From Nephrocerus scutellatus (taxonomy: Eukaryota > Arthropoda > Insecta > Diptera > Pipunculidae): a stretch of DNA of 64,000 nt. The DNA lies in contig OX352761.1 in assembly GCA_947095585.1 (NCBI GenBank), positions 37,907,260-37,971,259 of the forward strand, in the 5' to 3' direction. Below are positions 43,875 to 53,976 of this stretch, one piece after another (position 1 is the first letter of the stretch; each line of letters begins with the position of its first letter). Below the pieces are notes generated by a model. The model was not told the origin of the DNA. It saw only the letters and a program-made list of their open reading frames with translations, and searched no databases. Position numbers and translations under genes: made by a program.

Positions 43875-46116
43875 TGTAAGGAAGATTTTGGGCGCTCCCA
43901 AAATCACCCATACAATACAGTGTCAACCAACCAACCACCACAACACATCTCAGCGGACCAGGTTCCACCCTAAATACATTTTTATATATTTAATACATTT
44001 CATGAATTAGAATTTGAAATAAAATAAATCTGAAAATTAAATGCCTTAAATTAGAACACTCACTATTAGGAACTCACGATTAGAACAAATAATTATAGAA
44101 TACTTAGAAAGAATATCGGAAATATTCTCGAATAAATTTATTATGTAATACTCACGATTATTTTAAAGATTAGAAATAAGCACCCTGAAGAGTAATAAAA
44201 ATTGTAACGGGCTTTACTCCATAGCACTGCGCCGACAATTGCAAAGCAATACTCATGGCAACACACAGCGGTAAATTGAATATTTACGCGAGTGAATGCC
44301 AACGAGTAACACGAGAAAACAAAACATTAGAAAGAAAACAAAACATTAGAAAACAACAACATAGAACAAGAACAACAACACGGTGCTTGGGTCTAGCATG
44401 CAGGAGGATGAACACACATTACGAACGCGGACATTGACACACACAGTACACACATGGGTATCAGCATGGCATGCACGCTGCAAGCAGGCAAGTGCAGTAT
44501 GCATGCGCATACATACGGCGGGGACAAGGGCATGGCGCATGGCATCACATTGCATACAGACAGAGACAATGTGTATGCGCATGGCAACGGCAGGGACAAA
44601 CGAACATACATGACGAACACACATGAAATTATTTCAATGCATGCTGGACCAAAGTACCGTTAGTTAAGTATAAAAGAAGACTGCTGACCGGTCAAAGGGA
44701 GAGTTTGTGGTGAACCATCGCACGGTGCAGAGCGGGTAAGTGGCCTTGTTTTTAGTCTTATTCTAGTTAGTTATACATATCTTACAGCTTCCCCCCACCA
44801 GTGGTAAGGGGTTGTAAGATATTATCTTTAGGTTATATATAATTTGTAGCTTCCCCCCACCCGTGGTAAGGGGTTACAAATTATTAGCGCAGGAATATAG
44901 TTTTTCTACGGTTTGTAGCTCCCCCCACCCGTGGTAAGGGGTTACAAACCATCAATATTATATTCACTTGTAGCTTGGCAGAGGTTATACCTCTCCGCAG
45001 TTGGTGGCTCAGTTTTTTTGTTTCAGGTTTAGCTTTTTCTACGGTTTGTAGCTTCCCCCCACCCGTGGTAAGGGGTTACAAACCATCAATATTATATTCA
45101 CTTGTAGCTTGGCAGAGGTTATACCTCTCCGCAGTTGGTGGCCCAGTTTTTGTTTCAGGTTTAGCTTTTTCTACGGTTTGTAGCTTCCCCCCACCCGTGG
45201 TAAGGGGTTACAAACCATCAATATTATATTCACTTGTAGCTTGGCAGAGGTTATACCTCTCCGCAGTTGTTGGATCAGTTCTTTTTAGACGTAGCCATAT
45301 ATACATAGCTTGTAGCTTCCCCCCACCCGTGGTAAGGGGTTACAGGTTATTATTCCTAGGTATTATCCATAAGTTATATATGATTTGTAGCTTCTACCAC
45401 CCGTGGTAAAAGGTTGCAAGTTATTAGAAATAAGGGCTAGGTTCTCCTTTTCTTTATACTTATACGGTTTGTAGCTTCCCCCCCACCCGTGGTAAGGGGT
45501 TGCAAACCATATATTTCGCTCATAGTTTGGCAGCGGTTATACCTCTCCACAGTTGGTGGATCAGTTGTATTCCAGATTTAGCTCTTTCTACGGTTTGTAG
45601 CTTCCCCCCACCCGTGGTAAGGGGTTACAAACCATCAATATTATATTCACTTGTAGCTTGGCAGAGGTTATACCTCTCCACAGTTGGTGGCTCAGTTTTG
45701 TTTCAGGTTTACCTTTTTCTACGGTTTGTAGCTTCCCCCCACCCGTGGTAAGGGGTTACAAACCATCAATATTATATTCACTTGTAGCTTGGCAGAGGTT
45801 ATACCTCTCCGCAGTTGTTGGACAGGGTAACATTTATAGTAGTAAGCCCCATCCCACGCAACGCACCATGCGAATGACGAGACCAACTCCCGCGTCAGAG
45901 ACTTCTGAGTGAGTGAGTAAATTATACTAACCCCATAGAACTCGTGAGTACGTAAGTAAGAAATTGTACATTTATATAAAGTTGATTATTGTAATTACCG
46001 CGATTTAATAAAAGATCTGTCCTTATAACTAAAATCTGTTGACTTTAACTTAAAAATTTTCTGTAACGAACCGCTGGATCCGCTGAGCTTACCTCAGCCT
46101 AAGAAACTTCGTTACA
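43875..46116 (+). repeat. 3' LTR (2,242 bp) of the Ulp1-bearing Gypsy element
   Basis: Same length and, wherever compared, same sequence as 35,314-37,555, including all hairpins. The TATA box is at 44,669, the array at 44,778-45,766 and AATAAA at 46,007. Identity of the LTRs implies a recent insertion. Confidence 0.95.
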
Positions 46117-46120
46117 CATT

Positions 46121-48034
46121 GAAGACATTTTTAGTAAATTGGGAAGAGCCCAATATTTTACCACTCTTGATTTAGCGAAAGGCTTCCACCAGATATTGGT
46201 GAATCCTAAAGACAAGTACAAAACTGCTTTCTCAATAGCAAACGGTCATTACGAATTTAATCGGATGCCATTTGGACTAAAACATGCCCCCGCTACTTTT
46301 CAGCGAATGATTAATCACGTATTAGAAGAACTTGTAGGAAAAATATGTGTTGTCTATTTAGATGACATTCTCATATTCAGTACATCATTAGAGGAACATA
46401 TTTGCTCAATTAATAAAGTATTTAAAAAACTTAACCAACACAACTTAAAAATACAAATAGATAAATGTAAATTTCTTAGCAAAAAAAACAGAATATTTAG
46501 GGCACGTAATTACTACAAACGGAATAAAGCCAAACCCAGAAAAAATAACAGCAATCGAAAAGATACCTATTCCTTGTACAACAAAACAAATAAAATCTTT
46601 TCTAGGTCTAATAGGTTATTGCAGAAAGTTTATTAAAGATTATTCAAAGGTAGCAGTTCCTATGACTAAATATCTTAAGAAAGGAACAAAGATAAACATT
46701 AAAGACCCAGAATATATAACAGCTTTTGAAGAACTTAAATTACTCATATCTGATGACCCCGTTCTTAAATATCCTGACTATACAAAGGAATTCGTTTTAA
46801 CAACTGGTGCATCAAATTATGCAATCGGATCAGTTCTTTCACAATCAAATCACCCATTATACTATGCATCTCGCACACTCAATGAACATGAACGCAGATA
46901 TAGCACTATTGAAAAGGAGTTATTAAGTATTGTTTGGTCAACAAAATATTTTAGACCATATCTTTACGGTCGCAAATTTAAAATACAAACTGATCATAGA
47001 CCTTTAGTTTGGCTAAGTAACCTTAAAGAACCAAATTCAAAACTCCAAAGATGGAAAATTAGTTTAAATGAATATGATTTTGATATCGAATATTTAAAAG
47101 GAAAAGAAAATCGCGTAGCAGATTATCTTAGTAGACTCGAAGTAAACGCAGTCAATGGAAACGAAGATTCATCGTTAGCCACAAATCATAGTGGAATAGA
47201 AGAATGAAATGATCACATAGGAATTTCAGAATTACCTACAACTATTTTCAAGCATCAAATAGAAGTTATAGAGTCAGAAGGTGAAGGTAAAAATATAAAA
47301 AATTTATATACAGGTATAAGAAGACTCACTATTAAATCAAAAGATGTAGGCGATTATTTTACTGAAGCATTAAGGGGAATTATTACCCGATCACGGAAAA
47401 GTGGCAGTATATTGTCCAAGTTTACAAAATTCAGGAAAAATATGTTGCGCTTTATAGCATTCAAAGTAAACTAATATTACTAAGATGCACTACTCTTTTA
47501 AAAGATTTAAGTAATGCAAATGATGTGTTGAATCTCATTCAAAGGATTCAAGAACAATTTAATCACAAGAAACATATCTTGAAATTAAAAGTGAATACTA
47601 TTTTCCAAAATTAAGAGAATTAATTAGAAGATACATTAACAATTGTACTGTATGTCAAACAGCAAAACATGATAGAAGTCCAGAAAAAATAAAATTTGCA
47701 ATAAGCAAAACTGCACTTAAGCCAAAGGAGCTTATACACATGGACATTTATATTCCAAGTAAAGATATTTACTTTTTAACAATTATAGACAAATTCAGTA
47801 AACATTTGACAGCCTTTCCCCTAGCTAGTAGAAACACTCATAAAATTATTGAGCAGCTTAGAAATTATATATTAGGAAAACCCCAAGAAATAGTATGGGA
47901 TAATGTATTTAATAGTCTAGCGTTTAAAGAATATTGCAATGAAGAAGGTATTAAAATAAAACTCATAACCCCAAATCATAAGACAGGAAACTCAAGCACA
48001 AGGAAGCACAAGAAGAGAAAAAGAACATATTAAA
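46121..48034 (+). pseudogene. pol: Errantivirus pol, 3' part (reverse transcriptase, RNase H, integrase)
   Basis: Continuation of the pol gene broken at 35,313. Reverse transcriptase core [13 protein letters not shown] and [11 protein letters not shown] (46,340-46,370), then a one-base frameshift in an A run near 46,490. RNase H follows at 46,662-47,207, where the first catalytic position reads [10 protein letters not shown] with Gly in place of the usual Asp. Integrase remains as NNCTVCQ (zinc finger), HMDIY (first Asp) and VWDN (second Asp) at 47,640-47,910. A frameshift at about 47,995 follows, with internal loss around 47,210-47,600. Inactive. Confidence 0.85.
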
Positions 48035-48035
48035 C

Positions 48036-49012
48036 TTGAGAGAAAAAATAGTAAAAGCAGTTAGCATATACAATTGTACAATACATTCAACAACATTAAG
48101 AAAACCTATAGATTTTATTCAAAACAAAATAAAAGTAGAAGAAATAGAAGAGATAAGAAAAAGGATTCAAAAAATTAAAGAAGACAATATTAATAAAAGA
48201 AATCAAAATAAAACTGATTTTATTGAACCAGACTTAAATAAAGATGTTCACGTAAAAGCTGACGTAGTAAGAACAGCAAAGAAAATAAATGCAAAATATA
48301 AGAAAACCAAGATAAAAAAAATTGATAATAAATACCATGCAGATAATAAAAAATTACATTAAACCCATTTCAAAAGAAAATATAAATATCAAAGTAGTGA
48401 TAATAATAATTTAATCTCTTTACATTATATGAAAACAATGAAATAAAATATGTAAAACATTTAAAGAAGAGTCCAATATGTATCCAAAACCTTTATAAAA
48501 CAAAGTATGAAAATTGTAAAATAAGATCAAATAAAGATCAAGAATTAATAGAATTAGAAGATGGACTTATTTTAACAAAAAACCTATTAGAAACAAGCTT
48601 AAGAGAATATTGTAATAATATTGATTATAAAATTGTTAAAAATAACCTAATGGATTTTAAAGATTGTAACATTAAAATAAATACAACTTTATTTTTAAAC
48701 AAAAAGAAACCTTTAAACAAAATATTATAATTCCATTATATAACACATTAAGCTTTACAAAAACTAATGTAACATTAGAAGAGATACATATAAATCAAAT
48801 TGAAAATTTTAAAGAATTGCAAGCTGTAAGATACCAAAACAATGTAAAACATGTTATATCATATACAAGTATCACAATCATAATTATTATAATTGCAATT
48901 CTATTATTATATTATACATGTCGAAAAACCCAAAAAATTAGAATTGAAAATAGAATTATAGATACTCAAGAGAACATAAAACTTAAGGAGGGAGGGGTTA
49001 CATTCCCAGAAC
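48036..49012 (+). pseudogene. Integrase tail and errantivirus env-like remnant
   Basis: A Lys-rich frame (48,036-48,362) fits the integrase C-terminus. Downstream, broken frames (about 48,390-48,790) lead to a 71-codon frame (48,817-49,032) with a membrane segment ITIIIIIIAILLLYYTC and a short basic tail, the usual end of an errantivirus envelope glycoprotein. Start, signal peptide and fusion region are not recoverable by eye. It overlaps the purine tract and LTR start. It is decayed and gives no functional Env. Confidence 0.55.
48983..48995 (+). other. Polypurine tract of the errantivirus
   Basis: taaggagggaggg directly before GGTTACATTCC. The same tract precedes the 3' LTR of the minus-strand element (17,827-17,840). 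Confidence 0.7.
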
Positions 49013-49692
49013 ACTCTCACATCACTTTATAATATTATTCATAATACACATTCATAATATTACTCATACGCGCAGTCCTAATGGAAAATTCCATTCCTTT
49101 TACCAATTTCACAATATGATGAAATCATCTTGTTTATTTCACAATATGATGATATCATCCTGTTTACCAATTTCACAATATGATAAATTCATCTTGTTTA
49201 CCAATTTCACAATATGATGAAATCATCTTGTTTACCAATTTCACAATATGATGAAATCATCTTGTTTACCGTTTACACATTCTTATCTTGTTTACCATTC
49301 TGATCCAAAGACATGTTCTAACATGAATTATAATTACCATATTTTGCGATCTAAGAGATCAACATGTTTACTACGTAAATTCAAAACAAGATCAAAGTCC
49401 AAAAGCTAACAAAGAAGTTGGACAGCACACAAATAGTATATAAGTAGTATGCAAAGCTTCAGTTCAGTTCAGTTCTATTCAACCATTCAATACTTCAGTT
49501 GTATCCAGAAATACAGTTTAAGTTTAACTTGCAATTTAAGAATTCAGTTCTAAGTTCTCAGTTTAATTAAGTGCTAATAAATAAAAAGTTGTTTTAGAAA
49601 TTAAAATACTTGTGTTTAATTTAGTTGTGGTGTTTTCATTCGAAAACACAAAATATATTTTTTTTAAATAAATACGAATCGGAAACGAAACT
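48996..49692 (+). repeat. 3' LTR (697 bp) of the errantivirus
   Basis: Full-length LTR. U3 contains five copies of a 29-34 bp repeat (49,100-49,270) with the palindrome gatgaaatcatc. A TATA box TATATAAG (49,437-49,444) is followed by tandem TCAGTTC initiators at 49,459-49,470 and AATAAA near 49,577. It ends cggaaacgaaact and is followed by the ACTC duplication and Helitron coding sequence. Confidence 0.9.
49100..49270 (+). repeat. Tandem U3 repeats of the errantivirus LTR
   Basis: The unit is accaatttcacaatatgatg, aaatcatcttgttt, five copies, two of them slightly shortened or diverged. Each carries an inverted repeat GATGA-AA-TCATC, the form of a site for a dimeric DNA-binding protein. A different but similarly placed palindromic repeat is in the LTR at 17,352-17,450. 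Confidence 0.8.
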
Positions 49693-49696
49693 ACTC

Positions 49697-49887
49697 GTGT
49701 TCCCGAAAAACGATATAATGTAATTCAATTTTCTAACAATACAACAATAATAATGAATATTGCTAGACAATATTTGACAGCTATTAAAACCAACCTAACG
49801 AATTAGAAAATATGACATTATTTGAATTTGCTATGTTGTACGAACCTATTTATACTCGTAATATTCAAACTGATGATCACGATGATG
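49697..49887 (+). pseudogene. Autonomous Helitron Rep-helicase, middle fragment
   Basis: Continues the frame cut at 32,660 (KVFFSTL, then VFPKKRYNVIQ). MTLFEFAMLYEPIYTRNIQ follows at about 49,812-49,866. One stop is present. Cut at 49,887 by a TIR-type insertion and resumed at 52,036. Confidence 0.65.
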
Positions 49888-52035
49888 CCTGTAACACAAA
49901 CACGCTTCAGCTTCGTCTTCGCTGCGTTACGATGCAGCCGCTTTGAATTTGCTTTGAACGAATTTTCTCTACAAATATGACATTTTTCAAATGAGAGTTC
50001 TGCCACAGTTCTCTGCTTTGAACTGTCAGGCAAATGCAAATGTTCAGCACTTTTGAACTATAGCTTCCGCTTGTAGCTTCGTTATGCAAAATTTGTAATT
50101 GTGGCGTGCGAGACAAAGTGAGCGGGCCGACTATAGTTAAATTGAAGTTTGTGGTTAGCCAGAAGAGATTGGCACTACGCGAATGTTATAGTTATTTTAT
50201 ATCTGCAGGGAAAATATTATCTATAGCATTATGGTAACATTGAAAATATACTTACGAAAGTATATTTTTATGGTAACATTTGGTGAATTTTTCTGTTTTC
50301 CCTCTTCGCACAGCCTTTCTGCTTTTTGCCATAAATTTGCAGATCATTCGTCATTTAGCAGGTTCTCAGTGTTGTGTGGGAAACTGTGTTGCGCACACTA
50401 CACGATCGTATCAGTCGAATTAATCAAAACGATGTTTGGAATGATGTGAATAGGGATTTTCTTATTTCGTTCATCATTACTAATAATAACATGTTATTAA
50501 ACGCATGTGGTTTGTTTTTTTAATGAAAGGCACAACAATCGCAATCGTTTCTTTTAATTTTTATTATAATTAGAGTTTTTCCCTGATTCCATTGATTCGT
50601 TTTCGTATTGCTTTTATCAATGTATCAACAATTCTTAGAAAAAAAATTGAAACCGGCTACAAACGTGAGGATATATCACATTTCTTCGATTTTTGACGTG
50701 ACGACGTCTTACTAGAAGGTATAAGGGGGTGCATGTTCATAAAGTAAAATGTTAAATGTCCACTGTTAATGTCCCATGTTAAATGTCCCATGTTAAATGT
50801 CCCATGTTAAATGTCCTATGTTAAATGTCCCACTTTTAAATATCAGTACTTTGGGAACTAAGCCATTTCCCAAGCGGTTCGCATGAAATTCGGAATGTAG
50901 GACTAAGATGCGACTATAAGACTTGTTCCTATGGAAATTCTGGGATCTGGCTAATAGGGCCTGGGATTTTGGGAACCAAGCCATTTCTCAAGGGATTCGG
51001 GATTGCGGTTAGTTCAATGCCCAACACACACAAGACTAAAACGAAGAAAATAATTATTCGTAAAATTTTTAATATATCACGTTTTTAAAACGAAGTTAAT
51101 AGTATAAAATAAGATTTAAAATTAAAAACTATTCGTGCATCAATTATCTATTGCATTCGCTCCAGATTGTTAATTTTAATTTATTGTTATACTTTTACTT
51201 TCTTTTACATGGTAAAAGGAAGTATAGTAATCATGACAATTTTCGAACTCGGGATTTTTGCAGATTTCGTTTTAAAAACGTGGTATATTAAAAAATTATT
51301 TTTTTCAAATAACTATTTATAAATAGGTCTCGCCGTTTTCGTCATCGGTCTGTAATTCCTACAGGAACAATCATTAGAACCATCGGAATCACTGACAATA
51401 ACGTTAAGGGCCATATTAATAGTCGTGGATAATGCCATTGATTAATCCATTGTATTCTAAAATAGCCACAAGGATACATTTTAGAATCTATGTTTATAAA
51501 TACGAAAATGGGGATACATCCGCCGATTTAAATTATTATATTTCATTTCATTAAAATTAATTTGTTGTAGTCAAAAAAGTTAGGATTATTCTGCAGTATT
51601 AAGTATAATTTTGTGTATCCTAAAAACTCGGCGACGCGAATTTTTGCCTTTCCAAAATATTGTATTTTTCTTTGTGCTTAATAGCACAATAATCGAATCT
51701 TCTAATAACGCTATAATATGCTATAATGTAGTGTTGGTGTTTATTTTTGTGTGCAGTTGTCTACTTCTCTCTCTTTAGAATGTACATAAATCGAACTCCC
51801 TCATAATTTTCTTATTTGTATCTTCATCTCTTTCGTTCGGTCTTCCTTCCTTGTCATTTTTTCTAACATTTTTCTGAATGTAAATCTTGCATTACGTAAC
51901 ATTACGTTTTTTCTTTACAATTGCCAAATGAAACGTTGAAGCCGAAGCAACATTGTGTTAGGAAGCATTGAAATCGTATGGCTGAACTCGTAAACGTTAG
52001 TCGAAGCCGAAGCTGAAGCGTGTTTGTGTTTCAGG
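49888..52035. mobile_element. TIR-type composite element, ends CCTG(A/T)AACACAAACACGC
   Basis: The left end cctgtaacacaaacacgctt, then cagcttcgtcttcg, is mirrored at the right end (gaagctgaagcgtgtttgtg, then tttcagg). Internal marks of the family are gctgcgttacgatgcagccg, gagttctgccacagttctct, gttacgtaacattacgtttt and aaacgttgaagccgaagc. The centre contains a short-ATGTCC repeat (50,745-50,835, 'atgttaaatgtccc'), one unit of the ~118-bp satellite (50,850-51,000), and a ~45-bp inverted repeat (51,045-51,092 against 51,266-51,315). No transposase gene is seen. It is inserted in Helitron coding sequence; the target duplication is ambiguous. Confidence 0.6.
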
Positions 52036-52504
52036 CATGAAGGAGATGACGACGCATATGATTTAAATGATGATGAACAACAAATTTGTTCAAATAGTAT
52101 CATTCTAAAAGATCAACGTCGAAGTAGAATGCGTAAACGTAAAAGAGCAGCTATAGTAAAAGCTCCTAAATTTTCTGTACGTACTGATCTTGATTCTTAT
52201 TTATATAACCAATTAGTATGTCATATACCTTTTAGACAAGAATTGAATCTTGTTCTAAGTTACGAATCTGTTAGATCTGCATTTGACGCTAGAAAAACAG
52301 AATTAGAAGCACGCCTTGATTCTTTAATATCTTTTCGAAATTTTTCTGACGAATTAAATGCTGCTTTAGAACATATGAACACAATTAGTGTCGAAAATAT
52401 TAATGCAATCGATCAAGATTTGATTGCAGAGCTTCCTGAAAACATTCCTCCAGTTCAAATGTCTGATAAGGTTTTTGAAATGAATGTTCAACGACATAAT
52501 TCCT
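52036..52504 (+). pseudogene. Autonomous Helitron protein, Rep-helicase linker
   Basis: A 150-codon uninterrupted stretch (HEGDDDAYDLNDDEQQICSN to VQMSDKVFEMNVQRHNS) fits the region between Rep and helicase in insect Helitrons: acidic start, then basic RRSRMRKRKRAA. It is cut by the next TIR-family copy. The helicase Walker A region that should follow is not found. Confidence 0.55.
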
Positions 52505-53090
52505 GAAACACAAACACGCTTCAGCTCGTCTTCGCTGCGTTACGATGCAGCCGCTTTGAATTTGCTTTGAATGACTTTTCTCTATATGGCATTTCTCAAT
52601 TGAGAGTTCTGCCACAGTTCTCTGCTTTGAACTGTCAGGCAAATGTTCAGCACTATTGAACTAGAGCTTCCGTTTGTAGCTTCGTTACGTAACATTACGT
52701 TTTTTCTTTACGATTACCAAACGAAACGTTGAAGCCGAAGCGACACTGTGTTAGGAAGCATTAAAATGACTGAACTCGTAAACGTCAGGCGAAGACAAAT
52801 CTGCGTTACGATGCAGACGCTTTACATTTGCTTTGAATGACTTTTCTCTATATGGCATTTCTCAAATGAGAGTTCTGCCACAGTTCTCTGCCTTGAACTG
52901 TCAGGCAAAGCAAATGTTCAGCACTTTTGAACTAGAGCTTCCGTTTGTAGCTTCGTTACGTAGCATTACGATTTTCTTTACGATTGCCAAACGAAACGTT
53001 GAAGCCGAGGCCCTCCCGGTCAACCGCATCTTAAACGTAACGTTTATGACATTTTTGTTACACTAAAAATGTCGTAAACGGTACGTTTTT
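52505..53090. mobile_element. TIR-family copy inside the Helitron (with internal duplication)
   Basis: Starts cctgaaacacaaacacgctt as at 49,888. The block gatgcagccgctttgaattt to aacgttgaagccgaagc occurs twice (about 52,540-52,735 and 52,812-53,010). The right end is less clear. Copies in the other units lie at 57,490-58,075 and 62,473-63,058. Confidence 0.5.
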
Positions 53091-53099
53091 GTGAATTCC

Positions 53100-53976
53100 T
53101 TGAAATTGTAGGACAACGAGGCGATAGAAAATTTGTTGATTTATTAAATAATTTACGTGAGGGACGTCTTACTGTTGAACAATATAGATTAATAGTTACA
53201 AAACAATCGACATTTAAAAAATAATAAATTCGCAAAGGGACGAGCCGTACGAATTTTACCAATAAATGCATTAGTACAAAAATATAATGAGTCAGTTATT
53301 AATTCAGTAGATTCAACTATAACAAAATATGTCGTAGTAGCACAAGATCGTTAAGTAGAACAGGATGCACGAAATATAAAACGCCCACTTCAAGATATTT
53401 TACCACAGCAAATTAATAAGACTGGTGGAGTTCCAAAAGAAATTACATTATATATAGGTTTACGATTAATGTTTAGAAAAATTATGATATATATTAAATG
53501 GATTAGTAAATAGTAGTCTGGGTAAAATAATTAATATTATATGGCTTGGTATGAAACATGGTCAGATTTATGCTCAAGACATTCCACGTGTAGAAATCGA
53601 GTTCGACAATAATGTTGGAAACCACATCATTAGACCAATTGAATTAACTTTTGACGCCGAATTTGGATATGGACCCATTGAAAGACGTATGATTCCATTT
53701 GTACCATGTTATGCAGTGACAGTGCATAAACTTTAAGGCTGTACAATTGAATCAGCAGTAGTTAATTTAGTACCAAAATATTTTGCACCTGGATAAAAAT
53801 TGGTCGCTTTAAGTCGATGTACACCATTAAATAGTATTAAAAAAGTCGAGATTGCACCTAATGGATTTATTGAAGGACAAATTAGTAATGACGATGCTCC
53901 TGCTGAAATGGAACGACTTAGAAAATTGCCAATACAACAGCAACTAATTATTGCCTCAACTAAATTATTTATGTAA
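53100..53976 (+). pseudogene. Helitron helicase C-terminal region (unit 1)
   Basis: A Pif1-family helicase would unwind DNA for rolling-circle transposition. Seen in order: GQRGDRKFVDLLNNLREGRL, VEQYRLIV, then after broken frames GLVNSSLGKIINIIW, VEIEFDNNVGNHIIRPIELT, and the conserved motif YAVTVHKL-stop-GCTIESAVVNL, LVALSRCTPLN, ending KLPIQQQLIIASTKLFM and TAA. The N-terminal helicase motifs (Walker A and B) are missing. In-frame TAA replaces the expected Gln in HKLQG and near FAPG-KLVALS. Inactive. Confidence 0.8.

Larger units (their letters stand above)
35314..46116 (+). mobile_element. Intact Osvaldo/Ulysses-like Gypsy element with a Ulp1-protease ORF
   Basis: A complete 10,803-bp element: identical-looking 2,242-bp LTRs (TGTAAGG...CGTTACA), tRNA-Lys-like primer site, gag, pol, a third ORF for a C48 cysteine protease, purine tract, and a CATT target duplication (35,310-35,313 and 46,117-46,120). 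Very long LTRs, a lysine primer and an extra 3' ORF resemble the Osvaldo/Ulysses group of fly Gypsy elements; that comparison is from memory. All three genes are open and visibly GC-richer than the surrounding DNA, so the insertion looks young. It lies in the reverse transcriptase gene of the older errantivirus. Confidence 0.93.
32661..49692 (+). mobile_element. Errantivirus (17.6/297-like) containing a nested Gypsy element
   Basis: Bounded by LTRs starting GGTTACATTCC and ending cggaaacgaaact, with a 4-bp ACTC target duplication (32,657-32,660 and 49,693-49,696). Order: 5' LTR, tRNA-Ser-like primer site, gag, pol, env remnant, purine tract aaggagggagg, 3' LTR. The pol gene is split inside the reverse transcriptase by a complete 10.8-kb Gypsy element (35,314-46,116). 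Without it the element is about 6.2 kb. All three genes carry frameshifts or stops, and the 5' LTR lacks its promoter region. It sits inside the autonomous Helitron coding sequence. Confidence 0.9.

Noticed and set aside
30914..53976. Alternative genetic code (TAA=Gln, TGA=Trp) in the Helitron
   Set aside because: Frameshifts and missing domains accompany the stops, other genes in the window use standard stops, and simple C-to-T decay explains the pattern.
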